A DNA stretch of 46,500 bases from NCBI RefSeq assembly GCF_008364825.1, contig NZ_VTTO01000029.1, forward strand, positions 1 through 46,500, in the 5' to 3' direction. The position numbers and the translations under genes were made by a program. Of the stretch, positions 20,027 to 27,509 are shown piece by piece. The DNA is from Azospirillum sp. B21 (GTDB taxonomy: Bacteria > Pseudomonadota > Alphaproteobacteria > Azospirillales > Azospirillaceae). The notes beneath the pieces were generated by a model. The model was not told the DNA's origin and ran no database searches. It saw only the letters and a program-made list of their open reading frames with translations. The stretch's first letter is position 1. Each line of letters starts with the position of its first letter.

Positions 20027-20809
20027 TCAGCTCCGCCAGGACGGGGTGCGTTTGTCGAGGAAGGCGCCGACGCCCTCCTTGCCTTCGGCGCTGGCGCGCT
20101 GGCGGGCAATGCGCTCCGCCGTGTCGCGCATCACCTCTTCGGTCAGCGGCCGGCGGGCGACGGCGCGGATCAGCTCCTTGGCGGCGGTGACCGCCGTCGG
20201 CGCGCTGTCCATCAGGTTTCTGACCGTCTTCGCCACCGTCTCCTCCAGCGCGTCGGCGCTGGTCAGCTCATGCAGCAGGCCGATGCGGTGGGCCTCCGCC
20301 GCGCTGAAGCGCTCGCCGGTCAGGAAATAGCGGCGGCAGGCGCGCTCGCCGATGGCGGCGATGACATAGGGGCTGATGGCGGCGGGGATGATGCCCAGCC
20401 GCACCTCCGACAGGGCGAAGGTCGCCGTCTCGACGCCGATGGCGATGTCGCAGGCCGAGACGAGGCCCACGCCGCCGCCGAAGGCCGGACCCTGCACCAC
20501 GGCGACCGTCGACTTCGGGCATTCGTCCAGCGTGCGCAGCATGGTGGCGAGGCCCATGGCGTCGGCCAGATTCTCCTGATGGGAGTAGCCGGCCATCTTC
20601 TTCATCCAGGACAGATCGGCCCCGGCCGAGAAGCTCTTGCCCACCCCGCGCAACAGGACGACGCGCACCGCCGGATCCTCGCCCACCTGCCGGAAGGCCG
20701 ATGTGAGGTCGGCGATGACCTGTTCGTTGAAGGCGTTGTGGACGTCGCCGCGGTTCATGGTGACGGTGGCGACGCCGGTGTCGGCGATGTCGATCAGAAT
20801 GTCGCTCAT
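20027..20809 (-). CDS. liuC: Methylglutaconyl-CoA hydratase (enoyl-CoA hydratase family)
   Basis: A 260-residue crotonase-fold enzyme, predicted to hydrate 3-methylglutaconyl-CoA to HMG-CoA. Oxyanion-hole motifs are GVGKSFSAGADLSWMKKM and VVQGPAFGGGVGLVSACD; SEVRLGIIPAAISPYV follows. I start at MSDILID because GGAG lies at the right spacing; a second in-frame ATG at 20821 overlaps the liuB stop by one base (TGATG) and would add METG, so coupled initiation there is also possible. The frame runs open far upstream inside liuB but that is shadow. The assignment to methylglutaconyl-CoA relies on operon context. Confidence 0.93.
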   Translation of the reverse strand: MSDILIDIADTGVATVTMNRGDVHNAFNEQVIADLTSAFRQVGEDPAVRVVLLRGVGKSFSAGADLSWMKKMAGYSHQENLADAMGLATMLRTLDECPKSTVAVVQGPAFGGGVGLVSACDIAIGVETATFALSEVRLGIIPAAISPYVIAAIGERACRRYFLTGERFSAAEAHRIGLLHELTSADALEETVAKTVRNLMDSAPTAVTAAKELIRAVARRPLTEEVMRDTAERIARQRASAEGKEGVGAFLDKRTPSWRS

Positions 20810-20820
20810 GCCCGTCTCCA

Positions 20821-22428
20821 TCACATCCGGAAGACGCCGAAGGGCGTCTTCGGCACCGGGGCGTTCAGCGAGGCCGACAGGCCGAGGCCCAGCACCATGC
20901 GGGTGTCGGCCGGGTCGATGATGCCGTCGTCCCACAGCCGGGCACTGGCGTAATAGGCATGGCTCTCGCGCTCGAACTGGGCGCGGATCGGCGCCTTCAG
21001 CGCCTCCTCGTCCTCGGCCGACCACGGCTTGCCCTGGGCTTCCATGGCGTCGCGCTTGACCTGGGCTAGCACGCCGGCCGCCTGCTCGCCGCCCATGACG
21101 GAGATGCGGGCGTTCGGCCACATCCACATGAAGCGCGGGCTGTAGGCGCGGCCGCACATGCCGTAATTGCCGGCGCCATAGCTGCCGCCGATGATGACAG
21201 TGAATTTCGGCACCTTGGCGCAGGCGACCGCGGTGACCAGCTTGGCGCCGTCCTTGGCGATGCCGCCGGCCTCGTACTTGCGGCCCACCATGAAGCCGGT
21301 GATGTTCTGCAGGAACACCAGTGGGATGCGGCGCTGGCAGCACAGCTCGACGAAATGGGCGCCCTTCAGGGCGGATTCGCTGAACAGGATTCCGTTGTTG
21401 GCGATGATGCCGACCGGATAGCCGAAGATGTGGGCGAAGCCGGTCACCAGCGTCGTGCCGTAGAGCGGCTTGAACTCGTCGAAGCGCGACCCGTCGACCA
21501 CCCTCGCGATCACCTCGCGCACGTCGAAGGGCTTGCGGGCGTCGCTGGGGATGACGCCGTAGAGCTCGCGCGGGTCGAAAGCCGGTTCCTCCGGCTCGCG
21601 GAGATCCAGGTCGATGTGCTTGGCGCGGTTCAGGTTCGACACCACGCGGCGCGCCATCGCCAGAGCGTGGGCGTCGTTCATCGCGTAATGGTCGGTGACG
21701 CCGGACGTGCGGGAATGGACGTCGGCGCCGCCGAGATCCTCGGCCGACACCACCTCGCCGGTCGCGGCCTTCACCAGCGGCGGGCCGCCCAGGAAGATGG
21801 TGCCCTGGTTGCGGACGATGATCGCCTCGTCCGACATTGCCGGGACATAGGCGCCGCCGGCGGTGCAGCTGCCCATCACCACGGCGATCTGCGGGATGCC
21901 CTCGGCCGACATGTTGGCCTGGTTGTAGAAGATGCGGCCGAAATGGTCGCGGTCGGGGAAGACCTCGTCCTGGTTCGGCAGGTTGGCGCCGCCGCTGTCG
22001 ACCAGATAGATGCAGGGCAGGTTGTTCTGCTGGGCGATCTCCTGCGCGCGCAGGTGCTTCTTGACCGTCAGCGGGTAATAGGTGCCGCCCTTCACCGTCG
22101 CGTCATTGGCGACGATCATGCACTCCTGCCCGGCGACGCTGCCGATGCCGGCGATGATGCCGGCGGACGGGATGTCCTCGGCATAGACGCCGTCGGCAGC
22201 CAGCTGCGACAGCTCCAGAAACGGCGAGCCGACGTCGAGCAACTGGCGGATGCGCTCGCGCGGCAGCAGCTTGCCGCGGGCGAGGTGCTTTTCACGCGCC
22301 TTGGCGCCGCCGCCCTGCTGGATGGCGGCGACCTTCCGGCGCAGATCGTCGACCAGCGCCTGCATGGCGTCGGCGTTGGCCTGGAACTCGGCGGAGCGCG
22401 CGTTCAGGGCGCTCTTCAGGACGGTCAT
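20821..22428 (-). CDS. liuB: Methylcrotonyl-CoA carboxylase beta (carboxyltransferase) subunit
   Basis: A 535-residue carboxyltransferase of the crotonase superfamily with two repeated domains. The N-terminal half has the acyl-CoA-binding VDSGGANLPNQDEVFPD and MGSCTAGGAYVPAMSDE segments; the C-terminal half has LQNITGFMVGRKYEAGGIAKDG and GGSYGAGNYGMCGRAY for carboxybiotin. These wordings are typical of MCC rather than propionyl- or acetyl-CoA carboxylase. It transfers the carboxyl group to 3-methylcrotonyl-CoA and pairs with the biotin subunit two genes downstream, with the hydratase between, a common liuBCD order. Confidence 0.96.
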   Translation of the reverse strand: MTVLKSALNARSAEFQANADAMQALVDDLRRKVAAIQQGGGAKAREKHLARGKLLPRERIRQLLDVGSPFLELSQLAADGVYAEDIPSAGIIAGIGSVAGQECMIVANDATVKGGTYYPLTVKKHLRAQEIAQQNNLPCIYLVDSGGANLPNQDEVFPDRDHFGRIFYNQANMSAEGIPQIAVVMGSCTAGGAYVPAMSDEAIIVRNQGTIFLGGPPLVKAATGEVVSAEDLGGADVHSRTSGVTDHYAMNDAHALAMARRVVSNLNRAKHIDLDLREPEEPAFDPRELYGVIPSDARKPFDVREVIARVVDGSRFDEFKPLYGTTLVTGFAHIFGYPVGIIANNGILFSESALKGAHFVELCCQRRIPLVFLQNITGFMVGRKYEAGGIAKDGAKLVTAVACAKVPKFTVIIGGSYGAGNYGMCGRAYSPRFMWMWPNARISVMGGEQAAGVLAQVKRDAMEAQGKPWSAEDEEALKAPIRAQFERESHAYYASARLWDDGIIDPADTRMVLGLGLSASLNAPVPKTPFGVFRM

Positions 22429-22458
22429 GCCGTCTTCCTCCCGGTTTGGCGGTCTTGG

Positions 22459-23592
22459 TTATTGGGTGAGAGCGCGGCTGATGACCAACCGCTGAATGTC
22501 GCTGGTGCCCTCATAGATCTGGCAGACCCGGACGTCGCGGTAGATGCGCTCGACCGGGAAATCGTTGAGATAGCCATAGCCGCCATGGATCTGGATGGCG
22601 TCGGAACAGACCTTCTCGGCGATCTCGGAGGCGAACAGCTTGGCCATCGCCGCTTCCTTCATGCAGGGCACCCCGGCATCGCGCAAGGATGCCGCATGCA
22701 GCACCATCTGGCGCGCGGCTTCCACGCGGGTCGCCATGTCGGCGAGGCGGAAGGCGACAGCCTGATGCTGGATGATCGGCACGCCCATGCTCTGGCGCTC
22801 CTGGGCGTAACGGATGGCATGGTCCAGCGCCGAACGGGCCATGCCGACCGACTGCGAGGCGATGCCGATGCGCCCGCCCTCCAGGTTCGCCAGCGCCACC
22901 TTGTAGCCGGCGCCTTCGGCCCCGAGCATCAGGTCGGCGGGAACCCGGCACTCCTCGAAGACGATCTGGCAGGTGTCGGAGCAGTGCTGGCCCAGCTTCT
23001 CCTCCGTCCGCGCGACCTGATAGCCCGGCGTGTCGGTCGGCACGATGAAGGCGCTGAGCCCCTTCTTCCCTGCCGCCGGATCGGTCACGGCGAAGACGAT
23101 GGCGACATCCGCCTGCGAGCCGGAGGTGATGAACTGCTTGGTGCCGTTCAGCACCCAATGCTCGCCGTCGCGCCGGGCGCGGGTCTTGATCGCCGAGGCG
23201 TCGGACCCCGCCTGGGGTTCGGTCAGGCAGAAGGCGCCCAGCATCTCGCCGCGCGCCATCGGCTTCAGGAAACGGTCCTTCTGAGCGTCCGTTCCGAATT
23301 TCAGGATCGGCATGCAGCCGACCGAGTTGTGCACGCTCATGATGGTGGACACCGCCCCGTCGCCGGCGGCGATCTCCTCGATGGCGAGCGCGTAGGCGAC
23401 ATGGTCGGTGGCGGCCCCGCCATATTCCTCCGGCACCAGCATGCCCATCAGGCCGAGTTCGCCCATCTCGGCGAGTTCCGCCTTGGGAAAGGCGCCGCTG
23501 CGGTCGCGCTCGGCGGCGGTCGGGGCGAGCCGGTCCTGCGCGAAGGCGCGGGCCATGTCGCGGACCATGGTCTGTTCTTCGGTCAGGTGCAT
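22459..23592 (-). CDS. Acyl-CoA dehydrogenase (short/branched-chain type)
   Basis: A 377-residue FAD-dependent acyl-CoA dehydrogenase. FAD/substrate-binding motifs are CLTEPQAGSDAS and KQFITSGSQAD; the C-terminal IHGGYGYLNDFPVERIYRD is typical. The catalytic base is predicted at E361 in IYEGTSDIQ, the position used by short- and medium-chain enzymes, unlike the isovaleryl-CoA dehydrogenase at the head of the same operon. Likely substrates are butyryl-CoA or 2-methylbutyryl/isobutyryl-CoA, allowing isoleucine or valine intermediates to be handled with leucine. It lies between the thiolase and liuB; the 112-bp palindromic repeat sits just upstream. Confidence 0.93.
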   Translation of the reverse strand: MHLTEEQTMVRDMARAFAQDRLAPTAAERDRSGAFPKAELAEMGELGLMGMLVPEEYGGAATDHVAYALAIEEIAAGDGAVSTIMSVHNSVGCMPILKFGTDAQKDRFLKPMARGEMLGAFCLTEPQAGSDASAIKTRARRDGEHWVLNGTKQFITSGSQADVAIVFAVTDPAAGKKGLSAFIVPTDTPGYQVARTEEKLGQHCSDTCQIVFEECRVPADLMLGAEGAGYKVALANLEGGRIGIASQSVGMARSALDHAIRYAQERQSMGVPIIQHQAVAFRLADMATRVEAARQMVLHAASLRDAGVPCMKEAAMAKLFASEIAEKVCSDAIQIHGGYGYLNDFPVERIYRDVRVCQIYEGTSDIQRLVISRALTQ

Positions 23593-23634
23593 CGGGCGTT
23601 TCCTCGGGCGATGGTTCTTTGTTGGTGGCGTTTA

Positions 23635-23746
23635 CCCCCACCCTAACCCTCCCCCGCTGGGCGGGGGAGGGGACTGGTGCTGATGCGGGAGAGGGGTGGC
23701 AGTCCCTCCCCCGCCCAGCGGGGGAGGGTTAGGGTGGGGGTCTAAC
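23635..23746 (+). repeat. Nested-palindrome repeat, copy 2 (REPIN/MITE-like)
   Basis: A 112-base element with perfect 37-base inverted arms (23635-23671 and 23704-23740), starting CCCCCACCCTAACCCTCCCC and ending with its reverse complement plus TCTAAC. Each arm contains its own hairpin (CTCCCCCGCTGGGCGGGGGAG), so two hairpins or one long cruciform can form. The unpaired centre is about 32 bases. It matches copy 1 at 8906-9015 along its whole length, most differences being in the centre. It lies inside the liu operon, between the thiolase stop and the acyl-CoA dehydrogenase start. Confidence 0.9.
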
Positions 23747-23752
23747 TGCCCC

Positions 23753-24934
23753 TTACACCCGCTCCACCGCAATCGCCGTAGCCTCACCGCCACCGATACA
23801 CAGCGACGCCACGCCCCGCTTCAGGTCGTACTTCTCCAGCGCCGCCAGCAGCGTCACGATGATCCGCGCCCCCGACGCCCCGATGGGATGCCCCAGCGCG
23901 CAGGCGCCGCCATGGACGTTCACCTTGTCGTGCGGCAGGTCCAGATCCCGCATCGCCGCCATGGTCACCACGGCGAACGCCTCGTTGATCTCGAACAGGT
24001 CGACATCGCGGGCCGACCAACCCACTTTCTCGAACAGCTTCTGCATCGCACCAACCGGAGCGGTGGTGAACAGCGCCGGCTGCTGGGCGTGGTTGGAATG
24101 GCCCTTGATCTCGGCGATCACGCGCAGGCCGCGGCGGTCCGCCTCGCTGCGGGTGGTGACGACCAGCGCAGCACCACCGTCGGAAATCGACGACGCGTTC
24201 GCCGCCGTCACCGTGCCGTCCTTGGCGAAGGCGGGCTTCAGCGTCGGGATCTTCTTCGGATCGCCCTTGCCCGGCTGCTCGTCGGTGTCGACCAGCGTAT
24301 CGCCCTTGCGGCCCTTGACCAGCACCGGCGCGATCTCCGCCTTGAAGGAGCCGTCCTCCACCGCCTTGCGGGCGCGGGTCAGGCTTTCGATGGCGTAGTT
24401 GTCCTGCGCCTCGCGGGTGAAGTTGTAACTGCTGGCGCATTCCTCGGCGAAGGTGCCCATCAGGCGGCCCTTCTCGTAGGCGTCCTCCAGACCGTCGAAG
24501 AACATGTGGTCCAGCACCTTGCCGTGACCCATGCGGTAGCCGGCGCGGGCGCGGTCCAGCAGGTAGGGGGCGTTCGACATGCTCTCCATGCCGCCGGCGA
24601 CCACCACCTTGGCCGAGCCGGCCTTGATGACGTCATGGGCGAACATCACCGCCCGCATGCCCGACCCGCAGACCTTGGAGATGGTGGTGCAGCCGACGCC
24701 CTTCGGCAGCCCGGCGCCCAGCGCCGCCTGACGTGCCGGGGCCTGGCCCAGACCGGCCGACAGCACGTTGCCCATGAACACCTCGTCCACCGCGTCCGCG
24801 GCAAGGCCCGAGCGTTCGAGCGCCGCCTGGATGGCGACGGCACCAAGCTGCGGCCCGGTCAGGCCCATGAGGTCGCCCTGGAAGCCGCCCATCGGCGTGC
24901 GGACGGCGGCGGCGATGACGATGCTGTCGGTCAT
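23753..24934 (-). CDS. Thiolase (acetyl-CoA C-acetyltransferase)
   Basis: A 393-residue thiolase II. The catalytic residues are all present: C89 (KVCGSGMRAV), H349 (GHPIGASGAR) and C379 (CIGGGEATAIA). The length and the final GGGEATAIAVE favour a biosynthetic-type acetoacetyl-CoA thiolase that interconverts two acetyl-CoA and acetoacetyl-CoA. In this operon it could cleave acetoacetyl-CoA once acetoacetate from HMG-CoA lyase is activated; the activating enzyme (CoA-transferase or acetoacetyl-CoA synthetase) is not in the window. It is second in the operon, 43 bases after the first gene. Cleavage of 2-methylacetoacetyl-CoA from isoleucine is an alternative. Confidence 0.94.
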   Translation of the reverse strand: MTDSIVIAAAVRTPMGGFQGDLMGLTGPQLGAVAIQAALERSGLAADAVDEVFMGNVLSAGLGQAPARQAALGAGLPKGVGCTTISKVCGSGMRAVMFAHDVIKAGSAKVVVAGGMESMSNAPYLLDRARAGYRMGHGKVLDHMFFDGLEDAYEKGRLMGTFAEECASSYNFTREAQDNYAIESLTRARKAVEDGSFKAEIAPVLVKGRKGDTLVDTDEQPGKGDPKKIPTLKPAFAKDGTVTAANASSISDGGAALVVTTRSEADRRGLRVIAEIKGHSNHAQQPALFTTAPVGAMQKLFEKVGWSARDVDLFEINEAFAVVTMAAMRDLDLPHDKVNVHGGACALGHPIGASGARIIVTLLAALEKYDLKRGVASLCIGGGEATAIAVERV

Positions 24935-24977
24935 GGTGGTCGGTCCCTTTCCCTCTGTGCCTTGTAGCCGATCCGCT

Positions 24978-26150
24978 TTACGCGGTTTCCTTGAACAGTT
25001 CGCGCCCGATCAGCATGCGGCGGATCTCGCTGGTCCCGGCGCCGATCTCGTAGAGCTTGGCGTCGCGCAGCAGGCGGCCGGTCGGGTATTCATTGATGTA
25101 GCCGTTGCCCCCCAGGGTTTGAATGGCCTCCAACGCCATCCAGGTCGCCTTTTCGGCGGAGAACAGGATGGCGGCGGCGGCGTCCTTGCGGGTGGTCTCG
25201 CCGCGGTCGCACGCCTTGCACACGGCGTACACATAGGCCTTGGCGGCGTTCATGATCGTGTACATGTCGGCCAGCTTGCCCTGCATCAGCTGGAACTCGC
25301 CGATGGACTGGCCGAACTGCTTGCGGTCGTGGACATAGGGGATCACCACGTCCATGCAGGCCTGCATGATGCCGAGCGGACCACCGGACAGCACCGCGCG
25401 CTCGTAGTCCAGGCCGGACATCAGCACGTTCACGCCGCGGCCGACGCCGCCCAGGATGTTCTCCTCCGGCACCTCGCAGTCCTCGAACACCAGCTCGCCG
25501 GTGTTGGAGCCGCGCATGCCCAGCTTGTCCAGCTTCTGCGCCACCGAGAAGCCCTTGAAGCCCTTTTCCACCAGGAAGGCGGTGATGCCGCGCGGGCCGG
25601 CGTTGATGTCGGTCTTGGCGTAGATCACCAGCGCGTCGGCGTCGGGGCCGTTGGTGATCCACATCTTGGTGCCGTTCAGGACGTAACGGTCGCCCTTCTT
25701 CTCGGCCCGCAGCTTCATCGACACCACGTCGGACCCGGCGTTCGGTTCCGACATCGCCAGCGCGCCGATATGCTCGCCGGAGATCAGCTTGGGTAGGTAG
25801 CGGCGCTTCTGCTCCTCGGTGCCGTTCTTGCGGATCTGGTTGACGCAGAGGTTCGAATGGGCGCCGTAGCTGAGCCCCACCGAGGCCGAGGCGCGGGACA
25901 CCTCCTCCATCGCCACGACATGCTCCAGATAGCCCATGCCGGCGCCGCCATATTCCTCCTCGACCGTCACGCCGAGGATGCCGAGGTCGCCCATCTTGCG
26001 CCACAGCTCGTTCGGGAACTCGTTGGTATGGTCGATCTCGGCAGCGCGGGGGGCGATCTCGTTGGCGGCGAAGCTGCGCACCGAATCGCGCAGCATGTCG
26101 GCCGATTCACCGAGGTCGAAATTCAGGCTGGGGTACTGGTTGGACAGCAT
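24978..26150 (-). CDS. liuA: Isovaleryl-CoA dehydrogenase
   Basis: A 390-residue FAD enzyme oxidising isovaleryl-CoA to 3-methylcrotonyl-CoA, passing electrons to ETF. The diagnostic for IVD is the location of the catalytic base: glutamate E250 in LDYERAVLSGGPLG, equivalent to E254 of the human enzyme, while the usual C-terminal site reads IGAGTSEIRR with no glutamate. Other family motifs are AMSEPNAGSD and KMWITNGPDAD. I start at MLSNQYPSLNFDLGE, with AGGGGAG well placed upstream; the longer open frame is not conserved in style. It is the first gene of the liu operon, and a perfect 18-bp palindrome lies 38 bases upstream. Confidence 0.96.
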   Translation of the reverse strand: MLSNQYPSLNFDLGESADMLRDSVRSFAANEIAPRAAEIDHTNEFPNELWRKMGDLGILGVTVEEEYGGAGMGYLEHVVAMEEVSRASASVGLSYGAHSNLCVNQIRKNGTEEQKRRYLPKLISGEHIGALAMSEPNAGSDVVSMKLRAEKKGDRYVLNGTKMWITNGPDADALVIYAKTDINAGPRGITAFLVEKGFKGFSVAQKLDKLGMRGSNTGELVFEDCEVPEENILGGVGRGVNVLMSGLDYERAVLSGGPLGIMQACMDVVIPYVHDRKQFGQSIGEFQLMQGKLADMYTIMNAAKAYVYAVCKACDRGETTRKDAAAAILFSAEKATWMALEAIQTLGGNGYINEYPTGRLLRDAKLYEIGAGTSEIRRMLIGRELFKETA

Positions 26151-26451
26151 GGCGTATCGCTCCCCTGGGAAATCATCCGTTCTTTGACCATACGTTACCG
26201 TATGGCGCGGCGGGTGGCAAGGGGTAGCTGAAGGCTGTGAAAACCAGCATTTCCTCAAGGGATTAAGGCCCATCCGCCGCTGCGTATACACTGCCGCATC
26301 GTGGAAACACGGCGAAAAAGGCAATCGTTTCAAGGCTGCCATGCGCGCCTCCGGACTGGGTGCGGCGTGGTCGCGCTTTCATATTGCTGCGGTGCGGGGG
26401 TAGTTTGGATACCGTATACCTGGGACGCTGCATTAGGGGGAGCCTGCAACG
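26151..26451. other. Divergent promoter region between liuA and the SBF transporter
   Basis: About 300 bases with no convincing gene. It contains the palindrome at 26188-26205 next to liuA. A related but imperfect sequence GGATACCGTATACC at 26408-26421 lies about 30 bases before the divergent transporter, sharing the CCGTAT core. Both promoters should lie here, possibly under one regulator. Confidence 0.55.
26188..26205. promoter_or_regulatory. Palindromic operator candidate of the liu operon
   Basis: CCATACGTTACCGTATGG is a perfect inverted repeat (7-bp arms CCATACG/CGTATGG, 4-bp spacer), 38 bases upstream of liuA. Liu operons in proteobacteria are regulated by LiuR (MerR family) or LiuQ (TetR family), both of which use palindromic sites at this place. 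No regulator gene is adjacent, so the factor is not identified. Confidence 0.6.
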
Positions 26452-27447
26452 ATGATCCGCGTACCGCGCCCGAACATGGACGGCTTCACCATCGCCCTGG
26501 TGGCGACCGTCGGTCTGGCGACCGTGTTGCCGGTGCAGGGCCAGATCGCCCAGGGGGTGCATTATCTGGCGGAGGCGGCCATCGCGCTGCTGTTCTTCCT
26601 GCACGGCGCCCGTCTGCCGCGGGAAGAGGTGGTGGCGGGCATGTCGCACTGGCGCCTGCACCTGCTGATCTTCAGCCTGACCTTCGTCGCCTTCCCGCTG
26701 ATCGGCTGGGCGGTGGTGGCGACGCTGCCGCACAGCCTGCTGCCGCCGGCCCTGGCGGTAGGGGTGCAGTTCCTCTGCCTGCTGCCGTCCACCGTCCAGT
26801 CCTCCATCGCCTTCACGTCAATGGCGCGGGGCAACGTCGCGGCGGCGGTGTGCAGTTCCACCCTGTCCAACATCTCCGGCATCCTGATGACGCCGCTGCT
26901 GGTGGCGCTGTTCCTGAAGGTGCAGGGGGGTGCGCTGTCGCTGGACACGCTGCAGACCATCGCGGCACAGCTTCTGCTGCCCTTCGTCGCCGGACAGCTG
27001 CTGCGGCGCTGGGTCGGCGCCTGGGCGGCCCGGCACAAGGAGATGCTGAAGTTCACCGACCGCGGATCGATCCTGCTGGTCGTCTACATCGCCTTCAGCG
27101 AGGCGGTGGTGAACGGGCTGTGGCATCAGGTGCCCCCGGCGGCGCTGGGCATGGTGGTGCTGATCGACTGCGCGATCCTGGCGCTTTTCCTGGTCGGCAC
27201 GACTCTGCTCAGCCGCCGCCTGGGCTTCTCCCGCGCCGACGAGGCGGTGATCGTCTTCTGCGGATCGAAGAAGTCGCTGGTCAGCGGCGTGCCGATGGCC
27301 GGCGTGCTGTTCGCCCCGGCCACCGCCGGTCTGGTGCTGCTGCCGGTGATGGTGTTCCACCAGATCCAGCTGATGGTCGGCGCCGTGCTGGCCCGCCGCT
27401 ACGCCGAGGAAGAGGAAGCACGCGACGCCCTGCCGGCGACGTCGTGA
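26452..27447 (+). CDS. Bile acid:sodium symporter (SBF-like, YfeH-type) membrane transporter
   Basis: A 331-residue protein with about ten hydrophobic helices, matching the SBF-like (PF13593) branch exemplified by E. coli YfeH. Typical features are LLFFLHGARLPREE near the N-terminus, the crossing-helix segments LLPSTVQSSIAFTSMARGN and VFCGSKKSLVSGVPMA, and a final short polar tail. Members of the wider family carry organic anions with sodium; the substrate of this branch is not established. It is divergent from liuA, and the shared intergenic palindrome-like sequences raise the possibility that it transports a branched-chain organic acid. AGGGGGAG lies about 16 bases before the ATG. Confidence 0.9.
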   Translation: MIRVPRPNMDGFTIALVATVGLATVLPVQGQIAQGVHYLAEAAIALLFFLHGARLPREEVVAGMSHWRLHLLIFSLTFVAFPLIGWAVVATLPHSLLPPALAVGVQFLCLLPSTVQSSIAFTSMARGNVAAAVCSSTLSNISGILMTPLLVALFLKVQGGALSLDTLQTIAAQLLLPFVAGQLLRRWVGAWAARHKEMLKFTDRGSILLVVYIAFSEAVVNGLWHQVPPAALGMVVLIDCAILALFLVGTTLLSRRLGFSRADEAVIVFCGSKKSLVSGVPMAGVLFAPATAGLVLLPVMVFHQIQLMVGAVLARRYAEEEEARDALPATS

Positions 27448-27474
27448 GGGTGTGTCCTCTCCCGGACAGAGTCC

Positions 27475-27494
27475 CCTCTCCCCCCGGGGAGAGG
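27475..27494. terminator. Hairpin between convergent genes
   Basis: CCTCTCCCC (27475-27483) and GGGGAGAGG (27486-27494) form a 9-bp stem with a two-base loop, placed between the 3' ends of the transporter and the convergent unknown gene. There is no T tract. It may serve as a two-way terminator, and its sequence resembles a degraded half of the nested-palindrome repeat. Confidence 0.5.
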
Positions 27495-27509
27495 AGGAAG
27501 CAGGCACCC

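Noticed and set aside
18126..20330. 734-codon plus-strand frame antisense to the MCC alpha subunit
   Set aside because: Shadow of a gene with intact biotin carboxylase and biotinyl motifs.
20810..21343. N-terminal extension of the methylglutaconyl-CoA hydratase frame
   Set aside because: The extra region overlaps liuB in another frame; the crotonase fold is complete from 20809 onward.
21355..23646. 763-codon plus-strand frame antisense to liuB and the acyl-CoA dehydrogenase
   Set aside because: Spans two recognised genes antisense; no recognisable domain.
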